Shown piece after piece: positions 1-8,861 of a DNA stretch of 55,773 nucleotides. Each line of letters begins with the position of its first letter. Within the stretch, counting starts at the first letter, position 1. The notes beneath the pieces are model-generated. The model had not been told where the DNA came from. It worked only from the letters and a program-made list of their open reading frames with translations, and ran no database searches. The stretch lies in the NCBI RefSeq assembly GCF_003611735.1, contig NZ_RAWG01000018.1, positions 1-55,773 of the forward strand. The letters are read 5' to 3'. A program made the position numbers and the translations under genes. This DNA comes from Corallococcus sicarius. Its GTDB lineage: Bacteria; Myxococcota; Myxococcia; Myxococcales; Myxococcaceae.

Positions 1-1
1 C

Positions 2-1411
2 GGCGCCATCCCGCTGTTGATGGCCCGCGCCCCCCGCGTCGACCTCTACTTCGCGTACTACCTGGGGCAGGACCGCTTCGGCGCGTGGCCCTTCCTGCTC
101 GCGCGGCTGATAGGTGGCCGGGACTGGACGGCCGAGGGGCTCGCCGCGGTCCTCATCGCGGCGACGTGGACGTCCATCTTCCCCCTGGCATGGCTTTCGC
201 GGCAGGGCGTGGTGGCGGTGGGCCTGTGCGTGCTGGTGCCGCTCGTGCTGGCGCTTCCCGAGGAGGTGCGCCCGTACCTGCTGGACATCTCCCAGCCCTA
301 CGGCTGGCAGTTCGCGATGCTGGCGTGGACCTGGATGGGGCTGCGGGGCTTGATGGAGGCGCGCACGCGTCCGGCTGTCTGGGGCTGGGGCGCGGCGACG
401 ACGGTGGCCGCCGGGCTGACCCTCTGGATGTCCACCTCGAGCCTGCCCTCGCTCATCGTGTTCCTGGGCGTCGAGGCGCTGCGGGCCCGGACGCGGGGCC
501 TCACGGGCTGGCACCGGTTCGCGGCGGCGGCAATCCCTCTCGTGGTGGGCGGGACGTTCGAGCGGCAGCTGCGGCGGCTGTATCACCGGTTCGCGAAACG
601 GAACCACGGCCACGAGTTCCGCACGATCGTGGAGCTGGACCGGGGGCACCTCGGGGAGAACCTGCGCCAGATGACGGCGCTGCTGTGGACGGGCCCCGTT
701 CCGCTGGCGGGCGTCCTGCTCGTGCTGCTGGCCATCGCCGCGACGTGGGCCGTGCGCCACGGGCGGCGGGGGTGGTCCGCGTGGGCCGCGCTGCCCGAAC
801 CGGCCTGGCTGGCGCTCGGGTGTGGACTGGCGGCGCTGGCGCAGCTGCCCTTGCTGGTGGCCGTGTCGCACGTGCGGGTCAATGACTACTCCATCCGCTA
901 CCTCGCGCCCGCGCACGCGCTGGCCCTGGTGGCATTGGGAGTGCTGGTGCTGGCGTGGCTGGCGGCGCGCGTGTCGGAGGGCGTGCTGCGGGCGGCGGGC
1001 GCGCTGACCGTGGTGACGCTGGCCGTGGGGGCGCTGACCTTCCGGGGCCCGCCGGAGGTGAAGCCGAAGCATGCGAGCACGCGGGACGCGGCGCTGGAGA
1101 TGGCGCGGCTGGCGCCGGGGAGGCTGCTGATGGGGGGCTACTGGGATGTCTTCCACCTGGCGGGGCTGCAACCGCTGGCGTCGCAGATGGTGCCCGTGCC
1201 CACCCCGGAGGACCACCAGCGCACGGCCTACGACACCCCCCGGGTGAAGACCGCGTCGGACCTGGTCTGGGTCCAGCGCAGGGAGGCGCCCTTCCAGCCG
1301 GTGCCCCTGGAGCGCGTGCTGCAGGGGGTGAAGTTCCAGCGGGAGCCCGAGCCGTGGCTGAGCGTCCCGGATTATGTGTTCTGGAAGTACGTCCGGGCCT
1401 CCACGCCATGA
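2..1411 (+). CDS. Polytopic membrane protein, 5' end outside the window
   Basis: The frame is open from the first bases of the window, so the true start lies upstream; the first internal starts are TTG at 17 and ATG at 20. The visible 470 residues hold about eight to nine hydrophobic helices, followed by a soluble C-terminal tail of about 115 residues after the last helix. The arrangement (multi-helix membrane part with a polar tail) resembles GT-C-type glycosyltransferase-like membrane proteins, but I see no diagnostic motif and make no functional call. The stop TGA overlaps the ATG of the next gene (ATGA), so the two are probably co-translated. Confidence 0.75.
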   Translation, partial: GAIPLLMARAPRVDLYFAYYLGQDRFGAWPFLLARLIGGRDWTAEGLAAVLIAATWTSIFPLAWLSRQGVVAVGLCVLVPLVLALPEEVRPYLLDISQPYGWQFAMLAWTWMGLRGLMEARTRPAVWGWGAATTVAAGLTLWMSTSSLPSLIVFLGVEALRARTRGLTGWHRFAAAAIPLVVGGTFERQLRRLYHRFAKRNHGHEFRTIVELDRGHLGENLRQMTALLWTGPVPLAGVLLVLLAIAATWAVRHGRRGWSAWAALPEPAWLALGCGLAALAQLPLLVAVSHVRVNDYSIRYLAPAHALALVALGVLVLAWLAARVSEGVLRAAGALTVVTLAVGALTFRGPPEVKPKHASTRDAALEMARLAPGRLLMGGYWDVFHLAGLQPLASQMVPVPTPEDHQRTAYDTPRVKTASDLVWVQRREAPFQPVPLERVLQGVKFQREPEPWLSVPDYVFWKYVRASTP

Positions 1412-2688
1412 AGCAGGACACCGGCCTGCGACAGCGGCTGCGCTCCATCTTCGGCGGGTCGGTGGGCAACCTCATCGAGTGGTACGACTTCTACGTCTAC
1501 TCGGCGTTCTCGCTGTACTTCGCCAAGGCGTTCTTCCCAGACGCGGACCCCGTCGTGCGGCAGCTCAACACCGCGGGCGTGTTCGCGCTCGGCTTCCTCA
1601 TCCGTCCCCTGGGCGGCTGGCTGATGGGGCTCTACGCGGACCAGCGGGGACGCCGCGCCGCGCTGACGCTGTCCGTGACGCTGATGTGCCTGGGGTCCTT
1701 CGTCATCGCCGTGTGCCCCACGTACGCGAGCATCGGCGTGGCCGCGCCCGTCGTGCTGATGCTGGCGCGCCTGCTCCAGGGCCTCTCCCTGGGCGGTGAG
1801 TACGGCACCAGCGCCACCTACCTCAGCGAGGTGGCCACCTCGCGGCACCGGGGCTTCTACAGCTCCTTCCAGTACGTCACGCTCATCCTCGGGCAGCTCT
1901 TGGCGACGATGACGCTGCTGGTGTTGCAGCGGCTGGTGCTGACGGGCGAGCAGCTGGAGGACTGGGGCTGGCGCATCCCATTCCTCGCCGGTGGGGCGCT
2001 GGCCATCTTCGGCTCCTACATGCGGCGCAACATGGTGGAGACGGAGGCCTTCACCCAGGAGGCGGCGAAGGGGACCGAGCACCGGCCCATGCGGGAGCTG
2101 CTGAGCCACCCGAAGGAGCTGGCCATCGTCGTGGGCCTCACCATGGGCGGCACGCTCGCCTTCTACACCTACACCGTCTACATGCAGAAGTTCCTGGTGA
2201 ACTCGGTGGGCCTGACGCGGGACGAGGCCACGCTCATCTCCGCGGGCTCCCTGTTCATCTACATGTTGTTGCAGCCGGCGTTCGGGTTGCTCTCCGACAA
2301 GGTCGGCCGCAGGCCGGTGCTGCTGTGGTTCGGCGTGATGGGCACGCTGTGCACCGTCCCCCTGCTGACGGCGCTGACCCAGGCCCGGGACGCCTTCACC
2401 GCGTTCCTGCTGGTTCTCGCGGCGCTGATCATCCTCTCCGGCTACACCTCCATCAACGCCGTGGTGAAGGCGGAGCTGTTCCCCGCGCGCATCCGCGCCC
2501 TGGGCGTGGGGCTGCCCTACGCGCTCACCGTGTCCCTCTTCGGCGGCACCGCCGAGTACGTGGGCACCAGGCTCAAGCTGTCCGGCCACGAGCCGTGGTT
2601 CTTCTGGTACGTCACCGGCGCCATCCTCTGCTCGCTGCTCGTCTATGTGCTGATGCCAGACACCCAACGGCACAGCCGCATCGACTGA
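1408..2688 (+). CDS. kgtP: MFS 2-oxoglutarate:H+ symporter (KgtP-like)
   Basis: A 426-residue inner-membrane major facilitator of the metabolite:H+ symporter family, predicted to import 2-oxoglutarate with protons. It follows E. coli KgtP nearly end to end: the N-terminal GNLIEWYDFYVYS block in helix 1, RPLGGWLMG at the helix 2-3 loop, LLQGLSLGGEYGTSATYLSE in helix 4, WGWRIPF before helix 6, FYTYTVYMQKFLVN in helix 7, SDKVGRRP in the helix 8-9 loop and KAELFPARIRALGVGLPYA near helix 11. Length is normal. The ATG overlaps the preceding stop (ATGA). A proline/betaine (ProP) assignment fits less well because the sequence tracks KgtP through the C-terminal half. Confidence 0.87.
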   Translation: MKQDTGLRQRLRSIFGGSVGNLIEWYDFYVYSAFSLYFAKAFFPDADPVVRQLNTAGVFALGFLIRPLGGWLMGLYADQRGRRAALTLSVTLMCLGSFVIAVCPTYASIGVAAPVVLMLARLLQGLSLGGEYGTSATYLSEVATSRHRGFYSSFQYVTLILGQLLATMTLLVLQRLVLTGEQLEDWGWRIPFLAGGALAIFGSYMRRNMVETEAFTQEAAKGTEHRPMRELLSHPKELAIVVGLTMGGTLAFYTYTVYMQKFLVNSVGLTRDEATLISAGSLFIYMLLQPAFGLLSDKVGRRPVLLWFGVMGTLCTVPLLTALTQARDAFTAFLLVLAALIILSGYTSINAVVKAELFPARIRALGVGLPYALTVSLFGGTAEYVGTRLKLSGHEPWFFWYVTGAILCSLLVYVLMPDTQRHSRID

Positions 2689-2701
2689 CGCACGCCCCCC
2701 C

Positions 2702-2727
2702 ACACGACACACGAAATGTGTGCGTGT
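2702..2727. other. Imperfect hairpin between kgtP and the subtilase promoter
   Basis: ACACG-ACACA at 2702-2711 can pair with TGTGT-(G)-CGTGT at 2717-2727, with one bulged G and a five-base loop. No U-run follows on the + strand, so it may be a weak terminator for kgtP or an operator just upstream of the -35 box at 2729. Confidence 0.35.
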
Positions 2728-2728
2728 A

Positions 2729-2758
2729 TTGACACCTACAGTAAAACCCATCTATCAC
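2729..2758 (+). promoter_or_regulatory. Candidate sigma-70-type promoter of the first subtilase
   Basis: TTGACA at 2729-2734 is a perfect -35 box. TATCAC at 2753-2758, after an 18-base spacer, matches four of six -10 positions. The leader to the ATG at 2899 is about 135 bases. The paralogous protease gene at 38132 has a similar arrangement. Confidence 0.45.
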
Positions 2759-2898
2759 TTCTTTCGTACTTCCCGACAATTGCGGGAGGTGCACGGAGTG
2801 AAGCGTCGCCGTCCGGACGCGGGGCACTCTGGTGGGGTGGAGGGGGGGAGCGCTGACGACGGGCGCTGACAACGCACCACATCAAGGAGCAGCACCAC

Positions 2899-5800
2899 AT
2901 GAAACTGAAGCCATCCTGGCTGACGGGCCCCTGGCGCCCGTTGGCTGCGTCCGTCCTCGGCAGCACGCTGTTGGGTGCCCTCACGGCCGTCGCGGCCTCC
3001 ACGGCGCCTTCCGCGGACAAGCCCTCATCCCAGGTCCAGCAGGCCACCGCGTCCAGGGTTCCCCCGGCGCGCGTGGTGGAGCAGCCCACGCAGGTGGCAT
3101 CGGACGCGCAGCGGGGCATCGCGCCCGCGGCGACCGCCGGCCGCTACGCGCTGACGACGGGCGCGGGCGTGACGTTCCACCGCACCGACCGCGCCGTGCG
3201 CGCGCTGCGCACGGTGGACGTGCCCGGCTCCGCCTACCAGCTCTACACCTGGGAGGAGCAGCGGGCCGAGGGCGGCACCGAGTCCTTCTACGCATACAGC
3301 CAGGGCGGCGTGCTGCCCGTGGGCCGCGTGCGCTCCACGGACTACGTCATCCGGCTGCGCGACGCGGGGTTTGATCCGCTGCGCGACCCCAGCCCGCGCA
3401 TGACGAGCCTGCTGTCGGCGGACCGCGACAACCAGCTGTTCCTGGTGCAGTTCATCGCCTCGCCGCTGCCGGAGTTCCGCTCCGCCATCGAGGCGTCGGG
3501 CGGCAAGGTGCTGCGCTTCCTCGCGGAGCACACGTACATCGTGGAGATGGGCGCGGACGCGCGCACCCGCGTGACGGGGCTTCCCTACGTGCGCTGGGTG
3601 GGGGACTACCACCCCGAGTACCGCCTGGAGCGCGAGCTGAAGGACGCGCTGATGGGCGTGGCCGCGCGGCTGCCGGACACGCAGCGCTACTCCCTCATGC
3701 TGGGCGAGGGCGGCCCCGCGCGGCAGCAGGCGCTGAGCGACCAGGTCAAGCGCCTGGGCGGGCGCGTGGAGCTGGTGGAGCCGGGCGGCCTGCGCATCGA
3801 GGCGACGCTCACCCAGGAGCAGCTCCAGCAGGTGGTGCGCTCCAACGAGGTGCAGTTCATCGACCGCTGGGGTGGCCCCGGTGAGCTCGACATGAACATC
3901 GTGCGCGACACGGGCGGCGCCAACTACATCGAGGGGCTCAAGGGCTGGACGGGCCAGGGCGTGCGCGGTGAGATCTTCGACACCGAGCTGCTCACCACCC
4001 ACCAGGAGTGGCTCAACGCCCCCATCATCCAGAGCGTGGGCACCGCCGGGTCGCTGCACGGCTCCAGCTGCTACAGCAACGTCTTCGCCCGGGGCGTGAA
4101 CCCCGCCGCGCGGGGCATGGCCCCCAACGGGCAGGGCATCTTCTTCCTCTACAGCGAGTCCACCCAGTTCGGTGGCACGAAGTCCCGCTACACCATCAAC
4201 CAGGAGCTCACCAACCCCGCGGGGCCGTACCGCGCGGTGTTCCAGACCTCCAGCGTGGGCAGCTCGCTGACGACGGCGTACACCACCATCTCCGCGGAGG
4301 TGGATGACTACCTCTTCAAGCACCCCATCCTCAGCACGCAGTCGCAGAGCAACGCGGGCAGCCGGCAGTCCCGCCCGCAGGCCTGGGCGAAGAACATCGT
4401 GTCCGTGGGCGCCATGCGCCACCTGAACACGCTGGCGCGCACGGATGACACCTGGGGCTTCACCGGCAGCATCGGCCCGGCCGACGACGGCCGCATCAAG
4501 CCGGACCTGTCGTTCTTCTACGACTCCATCACCTCGGCCACGGGCTCCGGGCCCACGAACTACACGGAGTTCGGCGGCACCAGCTCCGCGACGCCGCAGA
4601 CGGCGGGCCACTTCGCCCTGCTGTTCCAGATGTGGCACCAGGGCGTGTGGGCCGGCCACGGCGGCAAGGCGGATGTGTTCGCCAGCCGTCCGCAGATGGC
4701 CACCGCCAAGGCGCTGATGATCAACAACGCCTGGCGCTACAACTGGACCGCGGGCGGCTCCAACGCGGACATCGACCGCAACAAGCAGGGCTGGGGCACC
4801 TCCGACCTGAAGCGCTTGCTGGACCGCGCGCCGAAGACGAGCATCATCGACGAGTCGGACCTGCTGTCGCCCCTGGGCGTGCGGTCGTACAACGTCTCCG
4901 TCGCCCCGGGTGAGACGGAGCTGAACGTGACGATGGCGTACACCGACCCCATGGGCACGGTGGGCGCGGCGCAGGCGCGCATCAATGACCTGTCGGTGCG
5001 CGTGACGTCGCCGTTCGGCGTCGTGTTCTGGGGCAACAACGGCCTGACGGCGGGCAACTTCTCCCCGCCGGGCGGCGTCTCCAACCGGGTGGACACGGTG
5101 GAGAACGTCTTCGTCCAGAACCCCGTGTCGGGCACCTGGCGGGTGGAGGTCTTCGCGGACGAGCTGGTGCAGGACGCCTACCTGGACACGCCGGCGGTGG
5201 ACGCCGACTTCGCCCTGGTGGTGAGCGGCGGCCGCATCGTGCGCGGGGACCCGGAGGTCACCACGCCCGCGTTCGGCAGCACCTTCTCCAACCCCACGCT
5301 GACGCGCGGCATGTGGTTCACGGCGCCCACGGACTTCACCATCAGCGGGCTCCAGGTTCCGAACGAGGCGAACCACCCGCTGCAGAACATCGAGGTGGTG
5401 CGCTTCAACGCGGGCGTCACGCCTCCGGCCTACAGCACCACGACCAACGCCTTCACGTCGCTGTTCCGCGCCGTGGGAGTGAACTCCGGGCAGGTCCTCT
5501 CCGTGAAGATCCCCGTCTACGCCGGGGACGTGATTGGCATCCTGGGGGCCACGGGTGACGCGACCACGATGAACAGCTCGTACTCCGCCACGAGCGGCCC
5601 CGTCACCACGTCCATCTTCGGGCATCCGCTGACGCTCAACCGCCTGGGCATGCAGTTCAACCTGGTGTCCAACACGGCCCGCGACCTGTGGACGGAGGCG
5701 TCCGGCGCCATTGGCCGGGTGCGCATCCTCTACACCGGGCTGAACCAGGTCGCGCTGCCGCCGTTCGGCTACAACTACACGGACACCACGACGCGCGGCC

Positions 5801-6276
5801 TGTGGTTCACGGCGCCCACCGCGTTCATCCTCACCGGCGTGCAGGTGCCGAACGATGCGGGCCAGCCGCTCCAGAACGTGGAGGTGGTGCGCTTCAGCTC
5901 GGGCGTGACGCCGCCGGCCTACAGCGCCACGACCAATGCCTTCACGTCGCTGTTCCGCGCCGTGGGCCAGCCGTCGGGGCAGGTGCTGCGCACCTTCATC
6001 GCGGTGAACGCCGGTGACACCATCGGCGTGCTGGGTGCCACGGGCACTTCGACGACGCTCTACAACTCCTACAGCGCCACGCCGGGCCCCATCTCCAGCT
6101 ACATCCTGGGCCAGCCGGTGACGCTGCAGCGCATGGGCATGCAGTTCAACCTCGTCACCGACTCGGCGCACGACCTGTGGACCGAGCCCGGGGGCGCGCT
6201 GAGCCGCGTGTCGCTGTTCTACGCCCGGCCCGGCGCGCTCGCCGCCGAGCCGCAGCGCATGAGCCTGGCGCCGTAG
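2899..6276 (+). CDS. Secreted S8 (subtilisin-like) serine protease with two C-terminal repeats
   Basis: A 1125-residue predicted secreted endopeptidase. It has a basic N-terminus and hydrophobic signal region (about residues 1-33), a long pro-region, and an S8 catalytic core. The catalytic triad can be placed at Asp361 (GEIFDTEL), His387 (SLHGSS) and Ser562 (GGTSSATP), with a likely oxyanion Asn near 485 (QSNAGS). A beta-rich domain follows the core (about 650-780). Two direct repeats of about 163 residues then follow, each opening with TRGxWFTAPT and containing PPAYSxTTNAFTSLFRAVG. AAGGAG lies well placed before the ATG, and a strong terminator follows. A paralogue at 38132 shares the pro-region and core but ends in a dockerin-like module. 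The substrate is unknown; a nutritional or predatory role is inference. Confidence 0.88.
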   Translation: MKLKPSWLTGPWRPLAASVLGSTLLGALTAVAASTAPSADKPSSQVQQATASRVPPARVVEQPTQVASDAQRGIAPAATAGRYALTTGAGVTFHRTDRAVRALRTVDVPGSAYQLYTWEEQRAEGGTESFYAYSQGGVLPVGRVRSTDYVIRLRDAGFDPLRDPSPRMTSLLSADRDNQLFLVQFIASPLPEFRSAIEASGGKVLRFLAEHTYIVEMGADARTRVTGLPYVRWVGDYHPEYRLERELKDALMGVAARLPDTQRYSLMLGEGGPARQQALSDQVKRLGGRVELVEPGGLRIEATLTQEQLQQVVRSNEVQFIDRWGGPGELDMNIVRDTGGANYIEGLKGWTGQGVRGEIFDTELLTTHQEWLNAPIIQSVGTAGSLHGSSCYSNVFARGVNPAARGMAPNGQGIFFLYSESTQFGGTKSRYTINQELTNPAGPYRAVFQTSSVGSSLTTAYTTISAEVDDYLFKHPILSTQSQSNAGSRQSRPQAWAKNIVSVGAMRHLNTLARTDDTWGFTGSIGPADDGRIKPDLSFFYDSITSATGSGPTNYTEFGGTSSATPQTAGHFALLFQMWHQGVWAGHGGKADVFASRPQMATAKALMINNAWRYNWTAGGSNADIDRNKQGWGTSDLKRLLDRAPKTSIIDESDLLSPLGVRSYNVSVAPGETELNVTMAYTDPMGTVGAAQARINDLSVRVTSPFGVVFWGNNGLTAGNFSPPGGVSNRVDTVENVFVQNPVSGTWRVEVFADELVQDAYLDTPAVDADFALVVSGGRIVRGDPEVTTPAFGSTFSNPTLTRGMWFTAPTDFTISGLQVPNEANHPLQNIEVVRFNAGVTPPAYSTTTNAFTSLFRAVGVNSGQVLSVKIPVYAGDVIGILGATGDATTMNSSYSATSGPVTTSIFGHPLTLNRLGMQFNLVSNTARDLWTEASGAIGRVRILYTGLNQVALPPFGYNYTDTTTRGLWFTAPTAFILTGVQVPNDAGQPLQNVEVVRFSSGVTPPAYSATTNAFTSLFRAVGQPSGQVLRTFIAVNAGDTIGVLGATGTSTTLYNSYSATPGPISSYILGQPVTLQRMGMQFNLVTDSAHDLWTEPGGALSRVSLFYARPGALAAEPQRMSLAP

Positions 6277-6302
6277 GGCCTTTCGCTCCGTAGCGCCTGA
6301 CG

Positions 6303-6352
6303 CCCCCGGACGGACCGCCCCCTGGCGGCCCCTGTCCGGGGGTTGTCTTTTT
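6303..6352 (+). terminator. Rho-independent terminator of the subtilase gene
   Basis: CCCCCGGAC at 6303-6311 pairs perfectly with GTCCGGGGG at 6334-6342, and TTGTCTTTTT follows directly. Confidence 0.88.
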
Positions 6353-6361
6353 CAAGGCGCG

Positions 6362-6871
6362 TCAGTGGACGCGGGTCCCCTTCAGGTCGCACAGCAAGCG
6401 CCACGTCACGCCGTCGTCCGACTGCTCCCAGTGGATGTTGAGCTGTTGGTTCGCGTTCTCGAAGGACATCGTCACGCGTTCGTGCGCGCCCGCGAAATGC
6501 CAGACACCGTCCTGCTCCTGCCCTTCGTAATCCCGGGCGAAGCCATGGTTGTCGAACAGGCGGATCCAGTAGCGGCCCGTGGACGCATCGAAGCCGAGGA
6601 TCTGCGTGCTCTCCAGGCGGTCCTCACCGAAGCGCATCACCCCCTGGTGCAGCACGAAGAAGCCTCCCGGAAGCCATTCATAGTGGGCGTCGGCGGTGAC
6701 CTTGAGCCGCGCCTGGGGCCCGGCCGCCTCTCCCAGCACGCCCTCCGACTTCCATTCCCCGATGAACGTCTCCAGCCGCTGGTGCTCGGGCCCCAGGCTG
6801 GGTGCCTGCTCCCGGGTCTCCTGGGGCATGGCGGCCGGAGGGCCCTTCCCCACCTCGTGTGACGGGTCCAT
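6362..6871 (-). CDS. DUF1579-like protein
   Basis: A 169-residue soluble protein without a signal peptide. The segment HQRLETFIGEWKSEG starting near residue 31, followed by ADAHYEWLPGGFFVLHQGVM, is the pattern of DUF1579 and related lipocalin-like beta-barrel families: an initial Gly-Glu-Trp, then alternating strands, ending with TWRLLCDLKGTRV. No enzymatic activity is assigned to this family. AAGGAAA lies about seven bases before the ATG. The gene is transcribed away from the Ser/Thr kinase gene that begins near 7002, with about 130 bp between them. Confidence 0.72.
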   Translation of the reverse strand: MDPSHEVGKGPPAAMPQETREQAPSLGPEHQRLETFIGEWKSEGVLGEAAGPQARLKVTADAHYEWLPGGFFVLHQGVMRFGEDRLESTQILGFDASTGRYWIRLFDNHGFARDYEGQEQDGVWHFAGAHERVTMSFENANQQLNIHWEQSDDGVTWRLLCDLKGTRVH

Positions 6872-7001
6872 GGGGGTTTCCTTTCCGTCGGATGGCTCCG
6901 GGGCGGTGTGCCGCGGGCACCGCCCTCAAGGTGCGGAGCCCATGACAGGCGTGCAAGGCAAGGCCGGCGCAGCCTTCCAGGTTTGGCTAGGATCCACCTC
7001 C

Positions 7002-8765
7002 GTGACCTCCTACACGATGCTGCACCTCGCACTGACGGGAGCCTTCGTCGTGCTCGCGCTGGTGCACTTCGCGACCTGGGCCGCGGTGAGGACGCAGCGC
7101 GTCCAGCTGTGGCTGGCGTCGAGCTTCCTGGGGTTCGCGGCCATCAGCTTCTCGGTGGGTGTCGCCAGCAGCGAAGCCAGCGCGCTGTTCGGCGACCGGC
7201 GCCCGTGGCTCCTGCTGGGCGTCCTGACGTCCATTCCCCTCCCCTACACGCTGCTGCGGGTGGTGTGGTCGCTGCTGGACCTCCCGCTCACGCGCTGGCG
7301 GCGGGTGATGCTGGGGGTGGCCGTCGCGCTCGGCGCGGTGCGCGTGGTGGACGCGGGGGTGTCGCTCGTCACGCCCGCGGCGACGGGCCTGACGTCGGAG
7401 CAGCTCTCCATCGCGACGGCGGGGCTGGGCCTGCCGCTGTTCTGGCTCCTGGCGGTGGGCGTGAGCGGGACGTGGGCGGTGGAGGCGACGCGGCTGTTGA
7501 AGCGCCGGGGTGCGATGGCGGTGGCGGTGCTCGTCGCGTCGCTCTGCGCGCTCGCGCTCCTGGGGCGTGAGCTCTCCATCGACGTGGGCTGGAGCGAGGG
7601 GTTGCACGGGTTCGCGCTCGTGGGGCTGCCCTTCCTGCTGTTGTCCTCCACGGCGCTCGCGATCCTCACCGCGCGCTCGCTGCGGGGCGCGGACCTGGGC
7701 ACGGGCATCCACCGCTACCGCCGGCTCATGCGGTTGGGACGCGGTGGCATGGGCGAGGTGTGGCTCGCGGTGCGGACCGGACGCGCGGGCTTCCACCGGC
7801 TGGTCGTCCTCAAGCGGATGCTGGACGGGGACAGCGAGGAGCCGGAGGTGCAGGTGCAGCGCTTCATTGGCGAGGCGCGCACCGCAGCGCGCCTGCACCA
7901 TCCCAACATCGTCTCCGTGCACGACCTGGGACAGGTCGACGGCGCCTGGTTCATCGTCATGGAGTACCTGAGCGGCGTGAACGTGCACGAGCTCGTCAAG
8001 CGCGCCAGGAAGACGGGCCCGCTGCCGCTGGAGGTGATTGTCGAAATCTGCCAGCAGGCGCTGCGCGGGCTCGCCTACGCCCACGAGCGGGGCGTCACGC
8101 ACCGGGACATCAGCACGGACAACCTCGTCGTCTCCTTCGACGGCGTGGTGAAGGTCGTCGACTTCGGGATTGCCCAGGGCACAGGAGCGCTTCCGGAGCA
8201 GACTCCCGGGGCAGCCCCGGTGCCCGCCGTGGGTCGGCTCACGCAGGTGGGGGGCATCATCGGAAAGCTGGCGTACATGCCACCCGAACGCGTGGAGGGC
8301 GCGGAGGCGACCCCGTCCGGAGACCTCTTCGCGCTCGGCTGCATCCTGTACGAACTACTCTCCCGCACGCTGCCGAGCGCGGCCCCCACGCCCAGCCAGT
8401 TGCCAGGGATTGAGCGCCCCGAGTCCCCCGCCGCGTCGCGCGTGCTCCGGAGCGTGCTGGAAGTCGCGCTGCATCCACGGCCGGAGCAGCGCTTCCCGGA
8501 CGCCAGGGCCTTTCACCTCGCGCTCGAACCGGCGCGGCAGGTGTTGCCGGCGGTCGACCTCGCCGGGTGGCTGCGGACGCACTTCGCGGAGCGCTGGGAG
8601 CGCGAGCGGGCGCTGGTGGAGCTGAGCGACCCGTCCCCCGCCGAGGTCGAGTCGCTCCTCAAGGGCGCGCCGCCTCCAGAGCCTGGCGAGGCTCCCGCGA
8701 CGACCGAGGTCATTGCACCGCCCATCGAGGCCCAGACCACCCGGCCTCTCGGACGTCGCCGCTAG
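7002..8765 (+). CDS. Membrane-anchored Ser/Thr protein kinase (Hanks type)
   Basis: About 587 residues from a GTG start; AGGA precedes it by nine bases, and ATG at 6942 and 7017 are alternatives. The first 225 residues form about six or seven transmembrane helices. The kinase domain follows, an order opposite to PknB-type kinases. Kinase motifs are complete: glycine loop GRGGMG from residue 246, ATP-binding Lys271, catalytic loop HRDISTDN with Asp369 and Asn374, DFG at 387, and an activation segment ending LAYMPPERVEG. The C-terminal 60 residues are low-complexity and proline-rich. It probably senses a membrane or lipid-soluble signal and phosphorylates cytoplasmic targets; ligand and substrates are unknown. 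Confidence 0.9.
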   Translation: MTSYTMLHLALTGAFVVLALVHFATWAAVRTQRVQLWLASSFLGFAAISFSVGVASSEASALFGDRRPWLLLGVLTSIPLPYTLLRVVWSLLDLPLTRWRRVMLGVAVALGAVRVVDAGVSLVTPAATGLTSEQLSIATAGLGLPLFWLLAVGVSGTWAVEATRLLKRRGAMAVAVLVASLCALALLGRELSIDVGWSEGLHGFALVGLPFLLLSSTALAILTARSLRGADLGTGIHRYRRLMRLGRGGMGEVWLAVRTGRAGFHRLVVLKRMLDGDSEEPEVQVQRFIGEARTAARLHHPNIVSVHDLGQVDGAWFIVMEYLSGVNVHELVKRARKTGPLPLEVIVEICQQALRGLAYAHERGVTHRDISTDNLVVSFDGVVKVVDFGIAQGTGALPEQTPGAAPVPAVGRLTQVGGIIGKLAYMPPERVEGAEATPSGDLFALGCILYELLSRTLPSAAPTPSQLPGIERPESPAASRVLRSVLEVALHPRPEQRFPDARAFHLALEPARQVLPAVDLAGWLRTHFAERWERERALVELSDPSPAEVESLLKGAPPPEPGEAPATTEVIAPPIEAQTTRPLGRRR

Positions 8766-8829
8766 AACGTGCTGCTCCAGGCCCGCCTCTGACGCTGGGA
8801 GTCAGGACGGGGGGATTGGCGTCCGTGCT

Positions 8830-8858
8830 GGGCCGGGTGCGAGGATGGCACCCGGCCC
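8830..8858 (+). terminator. Perfect 11-bp hairpin after the kinase gene
   Basis: GGGCCGGGTGC (8830-8840) and GCACCCGGCCC (8848-8858) are perfectly complementary with a seven-base loop. There is no U-tract. The hairpin ends three bases before the ATG at 8862, so it either terminates the kinase transcript or masks that start. Confidence 0.5.
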
Positions 8859-8861
8859 CCC

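Noticed and set aside
1408..2688. ProP-type osmoprotectant transporter
   Set aside because: The sequence follows KgtP from helix 1 to the final helix, and the C-terminal coiled coil of ProP is missing.
3025..6171. Very long open frame on the - strand opposite the first subtilase (and similar ones opposite other genes, such as 37970-40666 - and 35163-37940 +)
   Set aside because: They are antisense to genes with clear domains, have Arg/His/Ala-rich compositions typical of reversed high-GC coding DNA, and lack signal or family motifs.
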